From positions 16,706,160-16,770,159 of the forward strand of contig NC_083601.1 in NCBI RefSeq assembly GCF_029168945.1: a stretch of DNA of 64,000 nucleotides. Direction: 5' to 3'. Of the stretch, positions 44,897-59,296 are shown piece by piece; within the stretch, counting starts at the first letter, position 1; every line of letters starts with the position of its first letter. Position numbers and translations under genes: made by a program. Source of the stretch: Cannabis sativa. Lineage: Eukaryota > Streptophyta > Magnoliopsida > Rosales > Cannabaceae. The notes under the pieces were generated by a model. That model worked only from the letters and a program-made list of their open reading frames with translations. It was not told the origin of the DNA and searched no databases.

Positions 44897-47800
44897 AGCG
44901 GTGGCAATTTAAATTCTTGCTTACAGTTAAATGTTTTTTTCTAAGTCTGAAACACATGTTCTTTTGGCAAAAACCTTCGGTGTCCCATATAACACATTTT
45001 CTCCTCGCAAATATGACATGCTTTGTACCTTTTCACACTGTATTCAGAAAAATTTATGAAAGCTGAAAAATCATTAATGGTCTACAGTAATATGGCCTTA
45101 AGATTGAATTCTTCTTTCCTAAAGGCATTGTATGTAGGAACATCCTCATACCACAATTGACTCAAATCATCAACTAGAGGGGCTAGGTACACATCAGTGT
45201 CATTACCAGGCTGTGAAGGGTTTGATATCAACAATGTAAGCATAGTGAGCTTTCTCTTCATTACCAACCAAGGCGGCAAGTTATACATCAAAAAAAAAAA
45301 AAAATTGGCCAGCAACTATATTTACTGCTAAGAGTGGTATGTGGATTGATTCTATTCGTAGAAAGACCAAGACATATATTCTTAGGTTCATTGCTAAATT
45401 CAGGCCACCTAGCATCAATTGATTTTCAAGCGGGTGAGTCAGCTGGATGTCTCATCTTAGCATCTAACTTTCTATTACTGGCATTCAAATTTTTTGCATG
45501 ATTGACATTTCAAAAAAACTGAACCAAACAAGGTATTTGGGGTAAGTACCATAATACTTTTGCAGGGACACCAACCTTTACCTCGTCAGAATTTTTTTTC
45601 TTTTGCCACCTAGACTCACCACAAGTGGGACACGATATTGCATCCATAAACATCTTATGGTATAGGATGCAATCGTTGGGATATGCATGTATTTTTTCCA
45701 TATTGCATGCCTAAGGAAGAAAGTGTCTTCTTCGCCTCATAGAAAGATGAAGGCACATTACCTTTTGGTAATAACTCTATTAAGAAAGCTAATAAATTCT
45801 TAAAACTCTTATCACTCCGCCCGTGTTTAGCTTTTATATTGCATAATCTAATAAGTGTCGATGATTTAGTAACCTATTACAATTAAGGTAAATAAGCTTC
45901 TCGGCATCCTCTACAAAACTTTAAAATTTCAATAGATCGACATTTAATTCAAATTGTACATCTCCTATCATTTCTGGAATGTGATCATCCTCATAGTTCA
46001 AATTTACACCCTTAAGCTTGTTAGACTTAGACATTCCCTCGCCCGAAATTCTATTCTTTTCCCCGTGGTGAACCCAAACCTTATAACTCTTTTCTATTCC
46101 GTTCCTAAACAAATACTCATTTATCTTAGTAATGTCTATATATATGCTCCATGTTACCATATTTAAGACAAGGACAAAGAACTAATTTAGGATTTTTGGC
46201 ATACTTCTAATAATAGTCCAAGAAATGGTTAACACCTTAACTATACTCCGCCGATAATCTATTCGCACTCATCCAATTTCTATCCATTTCAAAACTTCTA
46301 AAAAAAAAAAGAAATTTATTCAATTATTTGTGTTGACTATGTGTAGTAAATAATTAGTTAAATTAATTACCACACATATATATATTGCATTTTTAGTAAA
46401 ATTTATCATAATTCTAGCAAAATTTCAACAGCATAACGGTTGTAATTGGACGTTTTCGAAAATTTTAAACATGAAAAAATAATTAATAAACACATAAAAC
46501 AATAAAATAATAACAAAATAACATTAACAATACAAAAGTATACACCCATCCGATCACAGTACATGTATTCGCAGAACCTACTTCACTACAGATGAATTTT
46601 TAAGATATTCAAACTCATCTAACATGCATATTCCACCCATTCGACCGCAGTTCGATTAATCGCAGAACCTAGTTCACTACGGATGAATATCTAACATATT
46701 CAAACTCCACTAATAAAGAATTTTAAAATTTTAGTGATTATATATTTCTGTTGGGTTTTATGCCCTAAATAAAACTCTTTACAATCTGATTAGTTATCAA
46801 TATAAGAAATTTGAAGTGATTGATGTTTGCATGAATTTTACATGCTAATGGTTTAATATGTTTGATATGTTTATTACATTCATACACACAAAATCAGTTA
46901 AATCCAGATCATATGTTTATTCACAATTACAGTATCGTCAACACAGTGGAATGTGATTGTGATCATATGGATCAAAAGACTTGGTCCCTGTTTCATCAGT
47001 GTTATTGGATTTACACTAATGTGATAATCAGCGATGATGTGTACTTACACTTGGAGTAAGTGTTATGTTCTTTCCAGGACATTAGTAAAGTATACTAGTT
47101 TCGAATGTATGGAGTATACATTGGACTGGACCGATATTACAACTAAGTTAAGATATTACAAACTTACCGTTATACATATCTTTCCAAGTCAATATCAGTA
47201 GTTGATCTTAAGATTAAAAGAATCTAAATCCTGATATGCTTAGGCTCAACTCAGGAGTGCTATTCATGTTCTTAGATTTATTAGTTAAGCCTACTTTTGG
47301 GTCAGGGTGATACGTATATTTTGGGAACATGATAGTATGATTGAGTGGGAGTGCTGAACATAAATATGGAATCTATAACTTCTACTGGTGTATAGAAGTC
47401 AAGTGATGATTCCCTTCGAGCTTAGCAAATAGAAGTAAATGGATGAGCTCTTGTTTAACTGACTAATCATTAGATCATTAAACACCATTTACAGGTAGCT
47501 AAGTGTTTTAAGGGGCAAAATACATTGAGGGGTGAGAACGGTAAAGAAATCCCATCTCGATGTAGATCATCTATATAGAGGATCTTTAAATCACAATAAG
47601 ATTATAACAATGGTTAAATGAGATAGCATATTGATATCGTGGAACATACAATATGCTCTATATAAGTCTGAGAGTGCAATTCTAAGTTCTAAGAGTGGAT
47701 TCAACGAAGAATTAATAAGTAGGAATTTACTTGGTAAATTTGGTTCACTTATTGGAAGCTCAGCATATAGATCCATGGTCCCCATTCTAGTTGAGAACAT

Positions 47801-47948
47801 TCTGCTTGCAAGACTCATTAATTGATTCGTGATTGATCAATTATATTTCTAAAGTTAGACTATGTCTAATTTTATGAATTTTCACTAAGCAGGGGTGAAA
47901 TTGTAAAGAAAAGAGTTTCTAGGTTTATTTATTTATTAATGGACTTTA

Positions 47949-49842
47949 TGTTGGGTTTTATGCCCTAAATAGAACTCATTTCAATATAATCAGATTGACT
48001 TATTAATATAGATCAGAAATAACATTTAATGTTGCATGGTTCACATGATTTATTTCATGATTATATGTACATAATGTATAAATTCATCTGAAACCCTTTT
48101 CACATACTTGATCCTGTTTATTGTGCCGTCAACACATTGGAAAGTAAACATGACTATGTGAATAAAGTTTCCTAGATTTATCAGACACAGGGTTTTACTG
48201 ATATGATAATCTACAACAAGAGTTTACTTGTATTTGGAGAAATACTATGTTCTTTCCAGAACATTGGTTAAAGTAAAGCTCAGGTTGGATGCATGGAGTA
48301 TGCATCGGAAGGGGCCGATATTGAACTTTGACTTAGATTTAATTCAACTTACCGTAAAATCTATTCAAGTCAATATCGCCTAGTTGATCCTAGATCAAAT
48401 GATCTTAATCCTGTTATGATTAGGCTCAATCTTGAAAGGCTATTCGTGTTCCTTAAATTGTTAGTTAAGCCTACTTTTAGGTCAGGGTGATACGTACTTT
48501 TTGGGAATACGGTAGTGCAATTGAGTGGGAGCGCTAGCATAAACATGGAATCTATAGCTTCTATCTGGCGAATAGTAAACAAAGGATGATTTCCTTCGAG
48601 CTTGACCAAACGAAAATAAATGGTGGAGATCTCATTTCACATAAGCTAAAATATCATTTATACAGGGTCAAGTGTTTTAAGGATAAAATACATAGTAGGG
48701 TGTTACGGTAATTTAATCCCTTTACTGTGTAGATCATTCATATAGAGGATCATTGATCAAATTAGGATTATAACAATGGATAACTAATGATGTGTCTATA
48801 TGGTGGAACATATAGAGCATTCTATATACTGAGAGTGCAATTCTAAGTTCTATGCGTGGATTCAATGAAGAATTAATAAGTTAGTGAATTTTAGTGCTAA
48901 ATTCTTGATCTACTTATTGGAAGCTCGGTTATATAGACCCATGGTCCCCCCACTAGTTGAGATAATATTGCTTGTAAGTCTCATGTAATTGGTTTTGATT
49001 AATCAATTATAATTCTCAAATTAGACTATGTCTATTTGTGAAATTTTCACTAAGTAAGGGCGAAATTGTAAAGAAAGAGTTTATAGGGGCATATTTGTTA
49101 ATTATGATACTTTGTATGGTTCAATTAATAAATATGATAAATGACAATATTATTTAATAATTATTTATAGTTATTAAATAGTTAGATATGGCATTTAAAT
49201 GGTTGAATTAGGAAATTGGCATTTTTGAGAAAATCAGATACAAAAGGTGTTAAGATTGCAAAATTACAAAAAGCAAGGCCCAATCCATTAAGTGTATGGC
49301 CGGCCACCTATGTAGGTATTTTAAGTTGATTTTTTCATTATTTTAATGCCATATAATTCAAACCTAACCCTAGTGGAATGCTATAAATAGATAGTGAAGG
49401 CTTCAGGAAAATTACACTTTTCTTCAGACTTCTGAATCAGAAAAAACTGAGCCTTCTCTCTCTCTATCTTTAGCTGCCACTTCTTCTTTCTCTTCCCTCT
49501 TGAATTTCGAAATTTCTTAGTGTATGAGTAGTGCCCATACACAGCAAGTGATACCTCAATCATAGTGAGGAAGATCATGAAGAAAGATCATCAGCAAAGG
49601 AGTTTCAGCATCAAAGATTCAGAGAAAGAGATCCAGGTTCAGATATTGATAATGCTCTGCTACAGAAAGGAATCAAGGGCTAGATATCTGAACGGAAGGA
49701 GTCATATTATTCCGCTGCACCCAATGTAAGGTTTCCTAAACTTTATATGTGTTTAATTTATCGTTTTAGAAAGTTCTCATTTAGGATGTTAATAAACATA
49801 CTTGTGAGTAGATCTAAGATTCTGGTAAAATAAATTCCAACA
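47949..49842 (+). repeat. 5' LTR of the 10-kb copia element
   Basis: 1,894 bp, TGTTGGG...CCAACA. A TATA-like CTATAAATAG lies at 49381-49390, followed by a CT-rich leader, probably the promoter and transcript start region. Confidence 0.9.
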
Positions 49843-52800
49843 ACTGGCCTCAGAGCCATGGTAATTGATTTACTTGCAAGAAATTTGGACTTTAAAACGA
49901 TTGTTTGTATGTTTTTGGATGGTATCATGTTGTATTGAGTGTTATTTGATAAGTGATTGATGTTTGTAAATTTTCGTGAAAAATAATTGCGATTTTGTTT
50001 CTGGAATTATTTTTATTGGATAGTATGGGAAAAATTAAGCAAGTTAGGCTTTTACAGAACTCAATTTCGATTTTATTTGAATTAGTTATGAATTTTTGAA
50101 GATTTGAAAAAATCGCCGAAATTTTCCCAACGATCGCGAAACTGTTCGTACAGTTCACAATTTTTTTTGTTTTTCTTCAATTTTTCATGCTTTTTCATGG
50201 AATTAACTTTCGATTTTTGGTATAGTTTTGTACTTATACTATTACTATTCCTAATTCAATTCTAATTATCATTTTGAATTAATTTAATATTTTTTAAATT
50301 TAATTCAAGATATTAGTGTAATTTGAATTTGAATAGAATTAGTATCTATCTTCTTGCTTAAAAATCTATCTTATTTTAAAATTTGATTATATCTTATCTT
50401 ATTTTAAATTTAAAAATAAGATATTTATAATCATGTAATTTTTAAATGATATAAGATATTTTGCTAATTTTTTAAATTTTGTTATTTTATTTATTTAAAT
50501 TACATTTAAAATTTGAAAAAGATATTTATTTATCTTTTCTAATTTTTTATTTAATTTTTATTTATAAAATAACATTTAAATTTTAAAAGTAGTTAGCAAA
50601 TTTTGAAATGATATTTAGGTTGGTTGAAACCTAATTTTTCAAAATTGTAGGTTTAATTTTAAATTTAATTTTTTTAAAAAATTTTGAATGATTCAAATTT
50701 TTTTAAAATTTTCGAATTTTTTTTTTTTAAATTAATTATTTTTCGAAATTTTTTTATTTAAAATTAAATAAATCCTACATCCAACTATCCAGCTAACCTT
50801 GTTGCAGGAGTATGTGTTTTAGCTTGTTTGTAAGTTTTCAAAACCTATTATTACTTGATTGCAAATAGCCATGGTTACTTTTTACCAGATCTAATGATCT
50901 GATGGCTCCCTTGGTCAAGTTAATAATTTGTAACAGGTATATTTACAATCTTCTTTCATCTGTGTACGACCTAGCAACATGATAGGATCCATCCAAAGTG
51001 TGCCTGTGTGAGCCTATGTGTTTAATTTTATTATAGATGCATATAGGTTAATGTTGCTAAAATAAATTATCATAGTTATTGATAGAATTTATTTAGGCCC
51101 ATTTAGTTTTTGGGCCTATTCAATTAATAAGAGTTGTTCTTATTAAGGTTAAATTCCTCTCTTTTGGGCCTTGTGTGAGAGTTGGGAGCCATAGAAGTGG
51201 GTACGACATACTGAACCCAGCACCCCCTCACACAAATCACCCCAATTGTGAAGGCCCATTTGCCTGATTTGAACAACTGTACTAGGTTAATTACACTAGT
51301 TTAACCTAATTAAAATTGATTAGCAACATAATTAATTTCATTTATTTTGAAATTAATTTAAGAAAAATTATAGTTTAAAGAATTTTTATTCTAAGCTAAA
51401 CTATATGTATTTTCTTGTATTTAATTAAATATAGAATTATAACCATCTAGATTCTTTCTGGAGCTTAATTTAAATTTTTCATTAAATATTTCTATTTAAG
51501 TTGATATTTAGTTATCTTCAACTAACCAACTTAAATCTGAATATCTTTTGGATTTAAAATTTCAAAATTAAGTTGAGGAATTTTAGGCATTGGTTATTAA
51601 GATTCTTTAGATATTTTTTAAGTTAATATCTTTTCAAATATTAACTTAAAATGGAATATTTTCAAATTAAGTGGTTACAACTTAATTTTTGATATTTAAT
51701 TAAATTTAAATTTGAAAAATATTTAGGTTCTAGATTTTTTCTAATACAACCTAAATTAGATATTTTTTCAAATTTTGTGGAAAAGATACTTAGTCAAATA
51801 AGATATTTTCTAGATAGTTATTTCTAGACTACTTATTATTTCTAATATTAAATAGGAAAATATTATAAATTGTGAAATTAATTATTTAATTAATTTTGGT
51901 ACAATTTATTTTAAGTATATTTTTCCTAGTATTAAACTAGAGATTAATAATTAAGCCTTCTCTACACTTAATTATTTATTTCTTGAATTTAATACATTTA
52001 ATTAATTTAAAAATTAAATATCTAAGTTGATTTTTATCATCATACTTAAATATTTCTTTTTCATGACATTTAATTAAATAGAAAATTATTTTTAGTTGAA
52101 ATTTATTTTTTCAACTAAATTTAAATAATTTTCAAAATATATATATTTTTTATTATTTTATTAATCAATTTTCGAAATTGCATTTCTTAAATGCTAGAAT
52201 TTCGAATTTTATCTTGAAAAATAGATTAAGTTGTAAATTAATTATTTATTTTAATTAATTCTTGGATCAACTTAAATCAATGATTTTTTCATTTATTGAT
52301 TAATTTAAAATAAATTAAATTAAAGTATATTATTAGAAATTGAATTAATTAGTCAAAGGAAAATCTAGATAGATGATATTTTTGCTTGAAGTATTTTTCT
52401 AGTGTATTTAATTAAATAGAAAATTAATATTTAAGTTGATTTTCATCATCATACTTAAATATTTGAAATTTTTCTTATATATTTAATTAAATAGGAAAAT
52501 TATATTTTTTGTTGTAAATTAATTTTATTAATTAATTTTGCGCCAACATTAAATTATAATAATTCCAGGATTTATTTTTTATTTTAATATGCATTTTTCG
52601 AAAATTGTATTCCTATATACTTTAATTTTTCGAAATGCAATATATATTTATAGAAAATTAAATTTGAGTTGTAAATTAATTTAAATTAATTTTGTAACAA
52701 CTTAAATTGAATATTTTTCTAAATATTTATTGGAAATTATTACTAAGATGGAAATAATTCATGTTATTTTCATATCCATCTAAGTAAAATTTATAAATAT

Positions 52801-54180
52801 TAAATTAAAATTTATATTTGGAATTTTTCATTCTAAATTGGAAATTTTAATTAAATAAATATATATTTAAAATAAATAGAATAAATAAAGAGAATCAAAG
52901 AAAATACAACTCACTTTAAATAATGAGCTTGATTATTATTAAGATATTCGATCTCCATTGTGGGTTTTACACCGCGTTTGTTTTAGTGAGTAATCCTCCC
53001 TAATGGAGGAACGTTCATTAGCAATTTCGCACCGTTTAACCTCGCATGATAAGTAGTTTGTAAGTGTTTTGTATGGTATAGATCACCCTAATGGTGGCGA
53101 CCATACTTGACTTGCAAATTATGAAACAATGGTGGAAGCTCATAAGATAGAATTGCCTTGACTCTCGCCTAAACGGGACAACGCTGAATTCCAATCTTGA
53201 TCGAATAAAAGGTTGCTAGAATGGTTATCATTTTAGATGAGCTGACAACTCTATTCAATGGATGATGCTTTGACTCTCGCCTAAACGGGACACTGTATCA
53301 GTTTGTTGAAAAACCTTAGAAATTATTTAGGATTGTATGTTTTAGTATTTTCACTTGTCATTCCTACTTGCTATATGCTTATAATTTCTGAATTGTGTAT
53401 GAATTTATCTTGAACTATGTTATTTTCTGTTATTAAGTTGTAGTTTAATTTCGAATCTTCATTGTTGGTCTAACATGTTTGTTTTTCTAATGAGATAAAT
53501 CCCTAATGGATTTTCACCATTAGACATACATAATAGTGTAAGATCTCGAAAGATAAATATTGTATATGCAACATCTAGCTGTTCATCAATTGATGACACC
53601 TTAGACTAGTATTTTTACAATATGAAACAAGAAGATTACATAAATAAGATTACTTTGTCTTTCGCTAATCGAAGCATCGTCGGATTCTTATTTTAAACGA
53701 AATTATCCTAATTCCTCTTAGCTTATTCATTTCGAATTAGCTTTCAAAATATATCATTGGATGAATGGTCTATAAATCATTTCATGTCATTTTATATGAC
53801 GCATATGATTATTATCCCAAAATTCTATTCCCAATTGATATAAATCCTCAATCTTAGAAATCTCCTACTTGTATGGGCAAATCTGACTTAGAGTTTGTAT
53901 TAGTAGTGGTGGTCCAAGAAAGAATTACTCATTATATTTGGTTGAATTTAAGTCTTTGACTTTAATTTTAGAATCCAAACAGAAATTTTCTTATATTTCT
54001 AATTCCAGATACAATACAGTTACACTTTCTCAAGTGTTTAATATCCATCTTTTATTAATGGATTCAAACTGTATGGAATATGAGTTAGGTATTCTGTGAC
54101 CAGGATCCACTTGCACTATTCTAAGAATTCTTTTACAAACCTATATCATCAAAAGACACTACCACATCTTTTTTAATCTA
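49843..54180 (+). other. leader and decayed gag region of the 10-kb copia element
   Basis: Very AT-rich (50200-52900 especially). TGACTCTCGCCTAAACGGGA occurs twice, near 53158 and 53273. No gag domain could be recognised, although position suggests it lay between 53400 and 54100. Confidence 0.5.
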
Positions 54181-55700
54181 TGGCATTTGTATCTTCTTCA
54201 TAGTGGATTTGACAAGATCAATCTCTGCAAAGAGTTAATATGCTTATATCCACTGAAAGTAGTTCATCTCATTCGCAGATGGATGTACATTCAGGGGTGG
54301 ATATGATTTTTTCGTTGTATTCTTAAAACGATAACTCTAGATTATACCTTTTAGCAAAGAAATTTGAAATATTTAAAAAATTTCATTAATTCCTAGCAAT
54401 GGTTAAAACCATTAAGGTAAGTGGTTAAAGATCTTGCGAACTGATAGAGGTGGAGAAATAGTTAGTAGATATGCAGTTCAAAGATCATTAAATTGATTTT
54501 TGAATTATATCCAAACTTACCTCCCCAGAAATTTCGAGTTGCATATTGATGATTAGTTACTAGTCGTTGCCTAAATCCTTCTATGGTAATACAATTTCAG
54601 AATGATGTAATGGTTGGGTACTTAATGTAAATCATTACTAGATTCATGGATGACCTAATCAAAATCTTAAGAAAAGCTAGAACTGTTAACCATGGTTTGT
54701 TAGCTATTCTAAGTGATTAGGGGTGGACCATCCCATTTTCAATAGATAAGAAAGTGTTTGTTCAAACAAATACTACTTTTCTAAGAAAATGACTAAGTCT
54801 GAAAACAAGTAGCAAATAAAGGAGATATTTAATTCTTGATTCCAAAAGTGTTCTATCATCTTATTTAACATATGATGATCCCACTGCCTCTGTTGTCTTG
54901 TAACAACCGAAGAGGTCAATACCATTTAGTTTTCTTCGACATAATTCACGGTACCTTGTCGTAGTGGGAGAGTTTCTAGGAACTCACCTTCTTATGACTT
55001 GGGAGACACTAGTGATTAAAATCCATTGTGAGTTTAAACAAGTAATGGATTCTCAAGATAAGAAAATAAGAAGAAAGCCAATAGAACTATGGTTTAATCC
55101 ATTCACATGGAGTAACCTAAAGTTTTCTATTACAAGGACATAAAAGGAAATTTTCGTTTATAAGTCTATTCAATGGACTTAACAAAACTTCCTGTTCCTA
55201 GTATTATAGGTTTGAGTTTATCTAAACCTATGGCTTGTGGTATACCTGGTAATTACTTACTCTAATGCAAGCAACTTACTTTAGTAAGATGCTGAAGCAT
55301 TTTCTTTCTAATGGCAATCTATAGAAGCTTCACAACTTCTTAGGTATAGATTTTATTTATCTAAGGAAAAGTCTTAACTATTCCAGAAAAGATAAAGCCA
55401 TGAAAGAATTTCTTATATCAACAGTGAGAGGTCTTAGATATGCTTTTGTATGCCTTAGACCAGACACCTGCTGTTGAGTGGGAGTAATGAGTAGGTATCA
55501 GATTAATCCAGGAGAAGAACATTGGAAGACAATCAAGTAAATCCTAAGATTAAGAAGAGGAACTATATATTAGTCTATAAGAGTGTGTTTAAAACTCTTA
55601 GACTACACCACATCAGATTTCAAAATTTGCCTATGTGCTAGTAAATATTTCTGATAAGATGGTGGTTACTCTAGGGGTGGAATAGTGATTTTGGAGAAGT
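54181..55700 (+). pseudogene. integrase and RT/RNase H scraps of the 10-kb copia element
   Basis: Translating short windows by eye gives LWH..LLHSGFDKINL (pre-integrase, 54180 onward) and LRTDRGGE near 54432, with the catalytic Asp kept. Further on come YAFVCLRPDT and SRYQINPGEEHWKTIK near 55435-55540, typical of the RT/RNase H boundary. They are separated by many stops and shifts; no protein can be made. Confidence 0.75.
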
Positions 55701-56096
55701 GTAAAAACCTATCTGAAGTCTCTAGGTCTACCAGAGAGGGACTGAATGTTAAGGTTGCAGGAAAGGTACTTATTCAATCTAAGGAAAGTTCTATACATTT
55801 TTGGCATCATTCCAAATTGCCTTAAACTACTAATGTTAATTTCCTGATTAACCAAAAGTAGTTGCCAAAAGGTATAGAATCCAGTATCCCAAGAGAGTAG
55901 ACATATAGAGAGGAATTTCACATTATCAATGATTTTGTGATTAAAGGAAGAGTAATAGTGGAGAAAAGGTTGTGGTTAATTCAACCTTTCAGATCCTATT
56001 ACGAGGAGTTTACTACTACTACTCTTGATTTGTATATCAAGGTGTTGAGATTATTTGAAACACACTTTTTGTTTTATATTAGTGCAAGTGGGAGTT

Positions 56097-57989
56097 TGTT
56101 GGGTTTTATGCCCTAAATAAAACTCATTTCAATATAATCAGATTGACTTATTAATATAGATCAGAAATAACATTTAATGTTGCATGGTTCACATGATTTA
56201 TTTCATGATCATATGTACATAATGTATAAATTCATCTGAAACCCTTTTCACATACTTGATCTTGTTTATTGTGCCGTCAACACATTGGAAAGTAAACATG
56301 ACTATGTGAATAAAGTTTCCTAGATTTATCAGACACAGGGTTTTACTGATATCATAATCTACAACAAGAGTTTACTTGTATTTGGAGAAATACTATGTTC
56401 TTTCCAGAACATTGGTTAAAGTAAAGCTCAGGTTGGATGCATGGAGTATGCATCGGAAGGGACCGATATTGAACTTTGACTTAGATTTAATTAAACTTAC
56501 CGTAAAATCTATTCAAGTCAATATCGCCTAGTTGATCCTAGATCAAATGATCTTAATCCTGTTATGATTAGGCTCAATCTTGAAAGGCTATTCGTGTTCC
56601 TTGAATTGTTAGTTAAGCCTACTTTTAGGTCAGGGTGATACATACTTTTTGGGAACACGGTAGTGCAATTGAGTGGGGGCGCTAGCATAAACATGGAATC
56701 TATAGCTTCTATCTGGCGAATAGTAAGCAAAGGATGATTTCCTTCGAGCTTGACCAGACAAAAATAAATGGTGGAGATCTCATTTCACATAAGCTGAAAT
56801 ATCATTTATACAGGGTCAAGTGTTTTAAGGATAAAATACATAGTAGGGTGTTACGGTAATTTAATCCCTTTACTGTGTAGATCATTCATATAGAGGATCA
56901 TTGATCAAATTAGGATTATAACAATGGATAACTAATGATGTGTCTATATGGTGGAACATATAGAGCATTCTATATACTGAGAGTGCAATTCTAAGTTCTA
57001 TGCGTGGATTCAACGAAGAATTAATAAGTTAGTGAATTTTAGTGCTAAATTCTTGATCTACTTATTGGAAGCTCGGTTATATAGACCCATGGTCCCCCCA
57101 CTAGTTGAGATAATATTGCTTGTAAGTCTCATGTAATTGGTTTTGATTAATCAATTATAATTCTCAAATTAGACTATGTCTATTTGTGAAATTTTCACTA
57201 AGTAAGGGCGAAATTGTAAAGAAAGAGTTTATAGGGGCATATTTGTTAATTATGATACTTTGTATGGTTCAATTAATAAATATGATAAATGACAATATTA
57301 TTTAATAATTATTTATAGTTATTAAATAGTTAGAATTGGCATTTAAATGGTTGAATTAGGAAATTGGTATTTTTGAGAAAATCAGATACAAAAGGTGTTA
57401 AAATTGCAAAATTGCAAAAAGCAAGGCCCAATCATTAAGTGTATGGCCGGCCACCTATGTAGGTATTTTAAGTTGATTTTTTCATTATTTTAAGGCCATA
57501 TAATTCAAACCTAACCCTAGTGGAATGCTATAAATAGATAGTGAAGGCTTCAGGAAAATTACACTTTTCTTCAGACTTCTGAATCAGAAAAAACTGAGCC
57601 TTCTCTCTCCCTATCTTTAGCTGCCACTTCTTCTTTCTCTTCCCTCTTGAATTTCGAAATTTCTTAGTGTATGAGTAGTGCCCACACACAGCAAGTGATA
57701 CCTCAATCATAGTGAGGAAGATCGTGAAGAAAGATCATCAGCAAAGGAGTTTCAGCATCAAAGATTCAGAGAAAGAGATCCAGGTTCAGATATTGATAAT
57801 GCTCTGCTACAGAAAGGAATCAAGGGCTAGATATCTGAACGGAATGAGTCATATTATTCCGCTGCACCCAATGTAAGGTTTCCTAAACTTTATATGTGTT
57901 TAATTTATCGTTTTAGAAAGTTCTTATTTAGGATGTTAATAAACATACTTGTGAGTAGATCTAAGATCCTGGTAAAATAAATTCCAACA
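56097..57989 (+). repeat. 3' LTR of the 10-kb copia element
   Basis: 1,893 bp, nearly identical to the left LTR. TATA-like CTATAAATAG at 57529-57538. Confidence 0.9.
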
Positions 57990-58819
57990 CTTTATATGTC
58001 TAATTAATAATTAAATTAAATGACAATATTATTTAATAATCTATTTTAGTTATTAAATAATTAGTTTTGGCATTTAAAAGGTTAGAATTGGAAAATTGGC
58101 GTTTTTGAGAAAATAGAGATAAAATTTGATAAAACTGCAAAATAAAGTGAGGCCCACTAACACACCATGGCCGGCCACTTAAATGGGTTTTTTCAAATTA
58201 ATATTTTCATTATTTTAATGCCAAATAATTCCTAACCTAAACCTAGTAGTTGCCTATAAATAGAAAGTGATGGCTCAGTCACAATGCATGCTTTCATTAG
58301 TAATCTGACAGAAATTTCTCTCTTCAGAAAAACTGAGCCTTCCCCACTTTCTATACCTGGCCGAAATCATCCCTCTCTTTTCCCTTCATCAATTTCGTGA
58401 CCCTAGTGAAAGAGTGAGTGCCCACACACAGCAAGCAGTAACTCAATCATAGATTGGAAGACTGTGAATGATCAAACTTGAAGAAGAAGGACATTCGGGC
58501 TCAGATCTTGATTATACTCTGCTACAAAAAGGATACAAGGGTTAGAGATCTGAGTGGAAGGAGACATTAATTCCGCTGCATCAATGTAAGGTTTTCTTAA
58601 CTTTATATGTGTTTAATTTATCGTTTTAGAAAGTTCATATTTAGGGTGGTTAAACAACATACTTGTGAGTAGATCTAAGATCCTGGTAAAATATATTCCA
58701 ACAATTTCTCCAATAAAGATAGCTACAATTATGCACTCTTTAATCAACAGAAAAAACTCGATTCTTATAAAATATTTAAAATATTAACTTAAAAGCTTAC
58801 TCGATCAACATCACACTAA

Positions 58820-59106
58820 CACTACAAAAAATCTTACTTTTAGTCACAGCAAAACTTGTGACTAAATGTAAAAAAGTTGTGACTAATTATAAATTTTTAT
58901 TGCTACATTGTGACTAAAAAGTCCGTGGCTAAAAGTATTAGTCACAAAAATTACTTTGTTGTGACTAAATGTGTTTTTAGTCACAATACTTGTTGTGTTT
59001 TTAGCCACAAGAAACTTTTTTGTTGTGACTAAAAGTCACATTTTGTCATAAATTTTTTTTGTTGTGACTAAAAGGTTGTCACTAAAAGCAGTCTTTTTTT
59101 GTAGTG
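58820..59106. mobile_element. CACTA-type MITE with 3-bp TSD
   Basis: Starts CACTACAAAAAATCTTACTT and ends with the inverse TTTTTTTGTAGTG. Flanked by TAA on both sides (58817-58819 and 59107-59109), the 3-bp duplication of CACTA elements. The 287-bp body is full of TTGTGACTAAAA-type palindromic repeats, so it would fold strongly. Confidence 0.9.
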
Positions 59107-59296
59107 TAATACCTACACATAATTGAAATTAACATTTTTCTAATATTTTTAAATATTTAATAAAAAAGTTTAAATAGATTACCAATGCTAATATAGCATC
59201 TCAAATTTTTTCAAACGGTATCTCCACAAATAAACACCTATAGAAATTAAATAATACATAATTAAAAATTTATTAAATCAAACTAATTAAAATTAA

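Larger units (their letters stand above)
42160..46287 (-). pseudogene. CACTA (En/Spm) TNP2-like transposase gene with C-terminal Ulp1-like part, decayed
   Basis: In minus-strand order: ATG at 46287 with MDRNWMSANRL, an early stop, then INEYLFRNGIEKSY and the VWVHHGE end of the transposase-associated domain (45921-46160). HAYPNDCILYHKMF and CPTCGESRW follow (45510-45701), then LPPWLVMKRKLTM and NDTDVYLAPLVDDL (45082-45315). Next come RHNLDVMHIEKNV of Transposase_21 (43579-43986) and LVREVKLCGPVYLRWMYQFE of DUF4218 (42946-43284). Near 42580-42700 a stretch resembles the Ulp1-type domain found in some CACTA proteins. Stops and frameshifts separate every block, and a Cassandra TRIM lies inside. 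Confidence 0.85.
47949..57989 (+). mobile_element. Ty1/copia retrotransposon with 1.9-kb LTRs, interior decayed
   Basis: LTRs 47949-49842 and 56097-57989, flanked by CTTTA (47944-47948 and 57990-57994). A primer-like TGGCCTCAGAGCC follows the left LTR (two mismatches to the usual methionine-tRNA site), and AAGTGGGAG precedes the right one. The 6.25-kb interior has no long open frame. Only motif scraps of copia integrase and RT/RNase H remain. By eye the LTRs differ at about 27 sites plus one indel in 1.89 kb. Inserted in an older solo LTR of its own family. Confidence 0.93.
46749..58703 (+). mobile_element. older solo LTR of the 1.9-kb copia family, split by a later element
   Basis: The left part (46749-47943) begins TGTTGGGTTTTATGCCC, and the right part (57990-58703) ends ATATATTCCAACA. 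Together they form one diverged LTR of about 1.9 kb flanked by ATTTC (46744-46748 and 58704-58708). The 10-kb copia element at 47949-57989 sits inside. Clearly more diverged from the three other copies than they are from each other. Confidence 0.9.
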
